9,162 bases of DNA from an uncultured Alistipes sp. (GTDB taxonomy: Bacteria; Bacteroidota; Bacteroidia; Bacteroidales; Rikenellaceae): assembly GCA_947174575.1 (NCBI GenBank), contig CAMWJM010000036.1, positions 1-9,162 of the forward strand, read 5' to 3'. Made by a program: the position numbers and the translations under genes. This document shows, piece by piece, positions 6,396 to 9,162 of this stretch. The notes beneath the pieces are model-generated. The model searched no databases and was not told the origin of the DNA. It saw nothing but the letters and a program-made list of their open reading frames with translations. Positions within the stretch are counted from its first letter, which is position 1; the number at the start of each line of letters is the position of its first letter.

Positions 6396-6404
6396 CCCCC
6401 CCCC
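6396..6404. repeat. C9 homopolymer upstream of the cupin promoter
   Basis: Nine consecutive C residues end 3 bases before the candidate -33 element (GTTG, 6408-6411) of the cupin gene. Such tracts are prone to slipped-strand length change. Here a change would alter only the sequence upstream of the promoter core. Confidence 0.85.
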
Positions 6405-6407
6405 GTT

Positions 6408-6438
6408 GTTGCGTTTCGGGAAACTTTTTCTAAATTTG
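6408..6438 (+). promoter_or_regulatory. Promoter of the cupin gene
   Basis: GTTG (6408-6411), a 19-base spacer and TAAATTTG (6431-6438) match the Bacteroidetes promoter consensus. Transcription should start near 6445, about 23 bases before the ATG at 6468. Confidence 0.7.
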
Positions 6439-6467
6439 CCGCTACCGTTCATCTATCGACTTGATCT

Positions 6468-6971
6468 ATGGCTACCATTATCCGAAAGGAGGAGCGCGAT
6501 TATCGCCCCAATCCGAATAAAATCGACGGCTTCCGCATCCTGACCGATATTTCGCGGCAGGAAAAGGGCATCGATCCCCGCTATTTGAATTTCGATTTGC
6601 GGCAGTTGAATCCGGGGCAGTATTGCGCGGCCTATCATTTCCACCGCTATGCCGAGGAGCTGTTCTTGATCTTGTCCGGTTCGGCGACCCTTCGGACTCC
6701 CTCCGGACTGGATGTCGTCGACGAGGGCGATATTCTGTTTTTCGAGGCGGGCGAGAGCGGCGCGCACCAGCTCTACAACCATACCGACGCCCCTTGCACC
6801 TATCTCGATATGCGGTCGTACATCGGCCACGACGTATGCGAATATCCCGATTCGGACAAAATCATCCTCGTACCCGGTGGCGAAACGTTCCGCCGCAGCG
6901 AGCAGTATCCCTATTTCGACGGCGAGACGGAGGTTGATGAACTTTGGGCCGATTTACGCAAGGACGAATAG
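6468..6971 (+). CDS. Cupin-domain protein
   Basis: A 167-residue cytoplasmic protein with one cupin beta-barrel. Motif 1 reads AAYHFHRYAEELFLILSG (54-71), with metal ligands His57, His59 and Glu63. Motif 2 reads GDILFFEAGESGAHQLYN (87-104), with His100 as the fourth ligand. The metal site therefore looks complete, and the protein may be an enzyme (isomerase, dioxygenase) or a small-molecule-binding protein; sequence alone does not decide. An acidic C-terminal tail of about 45 residues (DGETEVDELWADLRKDE at the end) follows the barrel. The gene stands alone between two terminators, with its own promoter. The start at 6468 is the first ATG after that promoter. Confidence 0.85.
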   Translation: MATIIRKEERDYRPNPNKIDGFRILTDISRQEKGIDPRYLNFDLRQLNPGQYCAAYHFHRYAEELFLILSGSATLRTPSGLDVVDEGDILFFEAGESGAHQLYNHTDAPCTYLDMRSYIGHDVCEYPDSDKIILVPGGETFRRSEQYPYFDGETEVDELWADLRKDE

Positions 6972-6996
6972 GCTGAAAATACATCTCGAAACAACC

Positions 6997-7081
6997 ATGA
7001 ACGAATTGCAGGGCGGCCGACCGTCGGATTGATGACGCCCTCACCAGAAAGTTCAGGAAGCTATTCGATCTCTTGCGATAG
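6997..7081 (+). other. Possible frameshifted mini-ORF in the gap after the cupin gene
   Basis: An ATG at 6997 opens MNELQGGRPSD and stops at 7030-7032. Skipping one base (T7030) joins it to a frame reading DDALTRKFRKLFDLLR, which ends in TAG at 7079-7081. The combined 27-residue product would have a basic, amphipathic C-terminal helix and is followed 18 bases later by a terminator. It may be a small gene with a one-base frameshift, a gene remnant, or chance. No promoter of its own is visible. The rest of the 262-base gap (6972-7233) holds the terminator at 7100-7129 and the lipoprotein promoter. Confidence 0.15.
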
Positions 7082-7099
7082 AGGCCTATATTCAGTAAA

Positions 7100-7129
7100 A
7101 AAAACAGCCGGATATATCCGGCTGTTTTT
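7100..7129. terminator. Perfect 30-bp palindromic terminator
   Basis: AAAAACAGCCGGATA is followed directly by its exact reverse complement, giving a GC-rich stem with A-runs on one side and T5 on the other. It can act in both directions. On the plus strand it ends the cupin transcript, or any small transcript from 6972-7099. Confidence 0.82.
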
Positions 7130-7170
7130 CATTTACTTACATGCTCGAAATGCATTTTCTTCCCCAAAAA

Positions 7171-7200
7171 TTTGCGGGGGGGGGAATTTTACTACCTTTG
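7171..7200 (+). promoter_or_regulatory. Lipoprotein promoter with G9 tract in the spacer
   Basis: TTTG (7171-7174) and TACCTTTG (7193-7200) match both Bacteroidetes promoter elements exactly. The spacer is 18 bases, slightly shorter than the usual 19-21, and half of it is a run of nine G residues (7176-7184). Transcription should start near 7207, leaving a leader of about 27 bases before the ATG at 7234. A change in the G-run would shift the promoter spacing. Confidence 0.65.
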
Positions 7201-7233
7201 CCGCATGAACAATAACCAAAACCCTTTACAATC

Positions 7234-7599
7234 ATGAAGAAATTCTTACTTTTGGCAGCCGTCGCCGGTTGCCTGGCGTTCGCCGGCTGCGACAAGGATG
7301 AAACGGACATGCATCCGTCGCTCACACATTCGGTTTGGGTCTGCCGGACTGGATCGGCTGATTTTACTTGGGAATTTACGTTTACGACGAATTCCGACGC
7401 GCGCGCAACTCTTACCTCCGTAATTTTGGGCAAAGCGGAAACATTCATGTATCATTATGTTTATAATGATCCGACCGTATTTTTCGAAGGTTTGGGGAAT
7501 GCTGCCGATTTAAGAGGCGATATGTCCGACGATTATAAAACGATGACCATTACAAATATCTCTACAGGTAAACAAATAGGCATATTTTCCAAACAATAA
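7234..7599 (+). CDS. Small lipoprotein, probably surface-exposed, function unknown
   Basis: A 121-residue protein beginning MKKFLLLAAVAGCLAFAGC, a type II signal peptide. Two cysteines could be lipidated: Cys13 (VAGC, the better lipobox) and Cys19 (FAGC). Cys19 is followed by DKDE, an acidic stretch like the lipoprotein export signal that sends Bacteroidetes lipoproteins to the cell surface, so I favour Cys19. The mature part of about 100 residues alternates Thr, Phe, Tyr and Val residues (WEFTFTTNSDARATLTSVI) and is probably a small all-beta domain, perhaps lipocalin-like. I do not recognise a family. Its base composition is visibly richer in A and T than the flanking genes, which may mean a different origin. 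It has its own promoter with a G9 spacer and its own terminator. Confidence 0.8.
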   Translation: MKKFLLLAAVAGCLAFAGCDKDETDMHPSLTHSVWVCRTGSADFTWEFTFTTNSDARATLTSVILGKAETFMYHYVYNDPTVFFEGLGNAADLRGDMSDDYKTMTITNISTGKQIGIFSKQ

Positions 7600-7603
7600 A
7601 ATC

Positions 7604-7636
7604 AAACGGCCGAACAACTTCGGCCGTTTTGTTTTT
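7604..7636. terminator. Bidirectional terminator between convergent genes
   Basis: An 11-bp perfect stem (AAACGGCCGAA with TTCGGCCGTTT) has a CAAC loop. On the plus strand it runs into TTTGTTTTT. On the minus strand it runs into a T-rich stretch. It lies between the lipoprotein gene (stop 7599) and the MazG-like gene (stop 7652) and serves both. Confidence 0.88.
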
Positions 7637-7651
7637 GCAAAATATTTACAC

Positions 7652-7975
7652 CTATTTCAGCTTTTCGTTCGCCTTGTGCCGCTCTTTGTCGCGGGCGGTT
7701 TTCTTGGCGAAGTTGGCTTCTACGGCGGCCGTGAGGTCTACGCCCGTCTGGTTCGCCAGGCACACCAGCACCCACAGCACGTCGGCCATTTCGTCGCCGA
7801 GGTCGTCTTTCTCGCCCGCCTTGAACGACTGGTCGCCATAGCGGCGCGCCATGATGCGGGCCAGCTCCCCTACCTCCTCGGTCAGGCACGCCATGTTGGT
7901 CAGCTCCGAGAAGTAACGCACGCCGTACTCCTTGATCCAGGCATCTACCCTCTCCTGCAATTCCTTGATTTCCAT
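7652..7975 (-). CDS. MazG-like nucleotide pyrophosphohydrolase
   Basis: A 107-residue all-alpha NTP-pyrophosphohydrolase of the MazG/dUTPase-like superfamily, which cleaves nucleoside triphosphates to monophosphate and pyrophosphate and often removes damaged dNTPs. The metal-binding motif is present: EEVGE (residues 33-37), then DEMAD (61-65), giving the E-E-x-x-E and E-x-x-D ligands. The length fits a single-domain member. The start at 7975 gives MEIKELQERVDAWI, a typical first helix. The frame is open upstream to an ATG at 8083, but the 36 extra residues are low-complexity (Ala, Gly, Arg) and include a run encoded by the G9 tract, so I do not include them. It follows the O-methyltransferase after 149 bases on the same strand and may be co-transcribed with it or have its own weak promoter. 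Confidence 0.86.
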   Translation of the reverse strand: MEIKELQERVDAWIKEYGVRYFSELTNMACLTEEVGELARIMARRYGDQSFKAGEKDDLGDEMADVLWVLVCLANQTGVDLTAAVEANFAKKTARDKERHKANEKLK

Positions 7976-8006
7976 ATCGGCTGTTATACGTAAATTACGG
8001 TTGTCT

Positions 8007-8015
8007 CCCCCCCCC
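8007..8015. repeat. G9 homopolymer (minus strand) upstream of the MazG-like gene
   Basis: Nine C residues on the plus strand, thus G9 in the direction of the MazG-like gene, end about 31 bases before its ATG. The tract lies in the open frame of the gene's upstream extension (ATG at 8083), so a length change would shift that frame if it were translated. A weak -7-like TAATTTAC (7997-7990, minus) would place the run inside a promoter spacer, but no -33 element is clear. Confidence 0.85.
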
Positions 8016-8124
8016 GCTGCACGTCCGGCAGCGGATCTTCCGACGGGCATATCTTCGGCATCTTGTGCGGACGCAGACTGCATTCATCCGACGGGGAACC
8101 CGATTCCGGAAGTTGTCGCGGGTG

Positions 8125-8772
8125 TTATTTTATTCGTATGATATTCAACCCGTCGCGGATCGGCACGATCACGTTTTCCACTCGCGGGTCTTCCACCGCC
8201 ATGCGGTTGAACTCCACCAGAGCCTGCGTGTGGCGGTCGTTGTGCGCCACAGGTTCCGCCACCTTGCCCGACCACAGAATATTGTCCGCCACGAGCACTG
8301 TCCCGCTGTGTACCAGTGCTTTGTCTCCGTTGCAGCCCAACAGCATGCGGTAGTAGTCGGGATATTCGCGCTTGTCGCCGTCGATGAATACGAGGTCGAA
8401 TTCCGTCCCCAATGTCGGCGCTATGTCGAGCGCCGAGCCGATGTGGAGCCGGATTTTCGAGCTGTGGGGCGAGCGGTCGAAGTAGCTCTGCGCCAGCTCT
8501 TCCAGCTCGTCGTCCACTTCGATCGTGTCGAGTCGCGCACCCGCTTCCAGCCCTGCAGCCATGGCGAGCGCCGAGTAGCCCGTGAAAGTGCCGATTTCCA
8601 GCACGCGCTGCGGCCGCAGCATGCGCACGAGCATTTGCAATAGCTGCCCTTGTATGTGTCCCGACAGCATGCGCGGCGCGATCATCCGTTGGTGCGTCTC
8701 GCGGTCGAGCTGCCGCAGCAGCTCCGCTTCGGGTTCGGTGTGTTCGTGGATATAGCGTTCCAGAGCGTCCAT
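8125..8772 (-). CDS. Class I SAM-dependent O-methyltransferase (COMT-like)
   Basis: A 215-residue cytoplasmic enzyme of methyltransferase family 3, related to catechol and caffeoyl-CoA O-methyltransferases. Motif I, VLEIGTFTGYSALAMA (57-72), binds S-adenosylmethionine; the acidic end of strand 2 is TIEVDDE (83-89). FDLVFIDGDKREYPDYY (125-141) and VADNILW (161-167) carry the aspartates and asparagine (Asp131, Asp163, Asn164) that bind the divalent metal in this family. Length and motif spacing are normal. The substrate is probably a vicinal-diol phenolic compound by family analogy, but this is not shown by the sequence. The ATG at 8772 is separated by one base from the stop of the DJ-1/PfpI gene, so translation is likely coupled. 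Confidence 0.92.
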   Translation of the reverse strand: MDALERYIHEHTEPEAELLRQLDRETHQRMIAPRMLSGHIQGQLLQMLVRMLRPQRVLEIGTFTGYSALAMAAGLEAGARLDTIEVDDELEELAQSYFDRSPHSSKIRLHIGSALDIAPTLGTEFDLVFIDGDKREYPDYYRMLLGCNGDKALVHSGTVLVADNILWSGKVAEPVAHNDRHTQALVEFNRMAVEDPRVENVIVPIRDGLNIIRIK

Positions 8773-8773
8773 G

Positions 8774-9162
8774 CTATTCCTTGTAGAAGCCGTGTTTGTT
8801 GAAGGCGTACAATGCGGCGATCGCTTCCGGCGTATCGGCGCCGAGTGCCAGTAGGCATTCGCGCGTGAACTCCAGATAGCCCGAGCCGTTGGCCGTCACG
8901 ATGTTGCCGTCGCGTATCGCCTGTCGTTCTTCATAGCGCGCCGCTCCCGTGTAGCGGTCGCCGCCCCACTTTTGCAGCATCTCGACCGTGTTGCCCGTGT
9001 GGCGCACGTCGTTCAGAAAGCCGTGTGCCGCCAGAAACGAGGCTGCGTTGCAAATCGCCCCCACCACCGCACCGCGCCGCAGCGCTTCGGCGACCAGCGG
9101 GACTATTTTTTCGGCTTCGGGCGCGTCCCAGCTCATGCCGCCCGCGAGGATCAATCCCGCAC
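8774..9162 (-). CDS. DJ-1/PfpI family protein, N-terminus beyond the window
   Basis: The visible 129 codons are the C-terminal part of a class I glutamine-amidotransferase-like protein of the DJ-1/PfpI family. The frame continues past the right edge: codons before LILAGGMSW are open, so the TTG near 9154 is not a real start. LILAGGMSW is the strand and loop that normally precede the nucleophile domain, and GAICNAASFLA contains the nucleophile-elbow cysteine (AICN). HTGN follows, as in related proteins. Family members include chaperones, glyoxalase/deglycase-like enzymes and amidotransferases; which one applies is unclear. The stop is one base from the O-methyltransferase start, so the genes form an operon. 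Confidence 0.85.
   Translation of the reverse strand, partial: AGLILAGGMSWDAPEAEKIVPLVAEALRRGAVVGAICNAASFLAAHGFLNDVRHTGNTVEMLQKWGGDRYTGAARYEERQAIRDGNIVTANGSGYLEFTRECLLALGADTPEAIAALYAFNKHGFYKE

Overview
The window looks like chromosomal DNA from a GC-rich member of the Bacteroidales, most likely Alistipes or a close Rikenellaceae relative. This rests on Bacteroidetes-type promoters (TTG about 20 bases before TAnnTTTG), the absence of strong Shine-Dalgarno sequences, and recognisable Bacteroidales versions of DnaA, BCP and a phosphohexomutase. The genus is an inference from memory, not from a search.

Left part, minus strand (about 1-4348). Reading leftward from the centre come dnaA, a clear intrinsic terminator, a WYL-type transcriptional regulator, a tandem GNAT acetyltransferase 11 bases behind it, a 70-residue six-cysteine zinc-ribbon protein with a palindromic operator-like element upstream, a one-cysteine BCP peroxiredoxin, and the first 25 codons of recA. 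The recA sequence stops abruptly: after codon 25 the DNA no longer resembles recA in any frame and a TAG follows.

Centre (4349-4566). This is an AT-rich divergent intergenic region between dnaA and a phosphoglucomutase/phosphomannomutase gene. It holds a near-consensus promoter for each gene and one DnaA box in the presumed dnaA leader, which suggests autoregulation.

Right part. On the plus strand are the phosphohexomutase with a strong terminator, a small cupin protein, a 262-base gap holding a possible frameshifted mini-ORF and a perfectly palindromic terminator, and a small lipoprotein gene that looks more AT-rich than its neighbours. A bidirectional terminator separates it from a minus-strand cluster (MazG-like pyrophosphohydrolase, class I O-methyltransferase and a DJ-1/PfpI protein cut by the right edge).

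Most of the window is housekeeping. The two observations most worth following are the interrupted recA at the left edge and three 9-base G/C homopolymers within about 1.6 kb, each just upstream of a gene. One of these lies inside the promoter spacer of the lipoprotein gene, where a length change could switch expression. I see no tRNA, rRNA, CRISPR array or recognisable insertion sequence.
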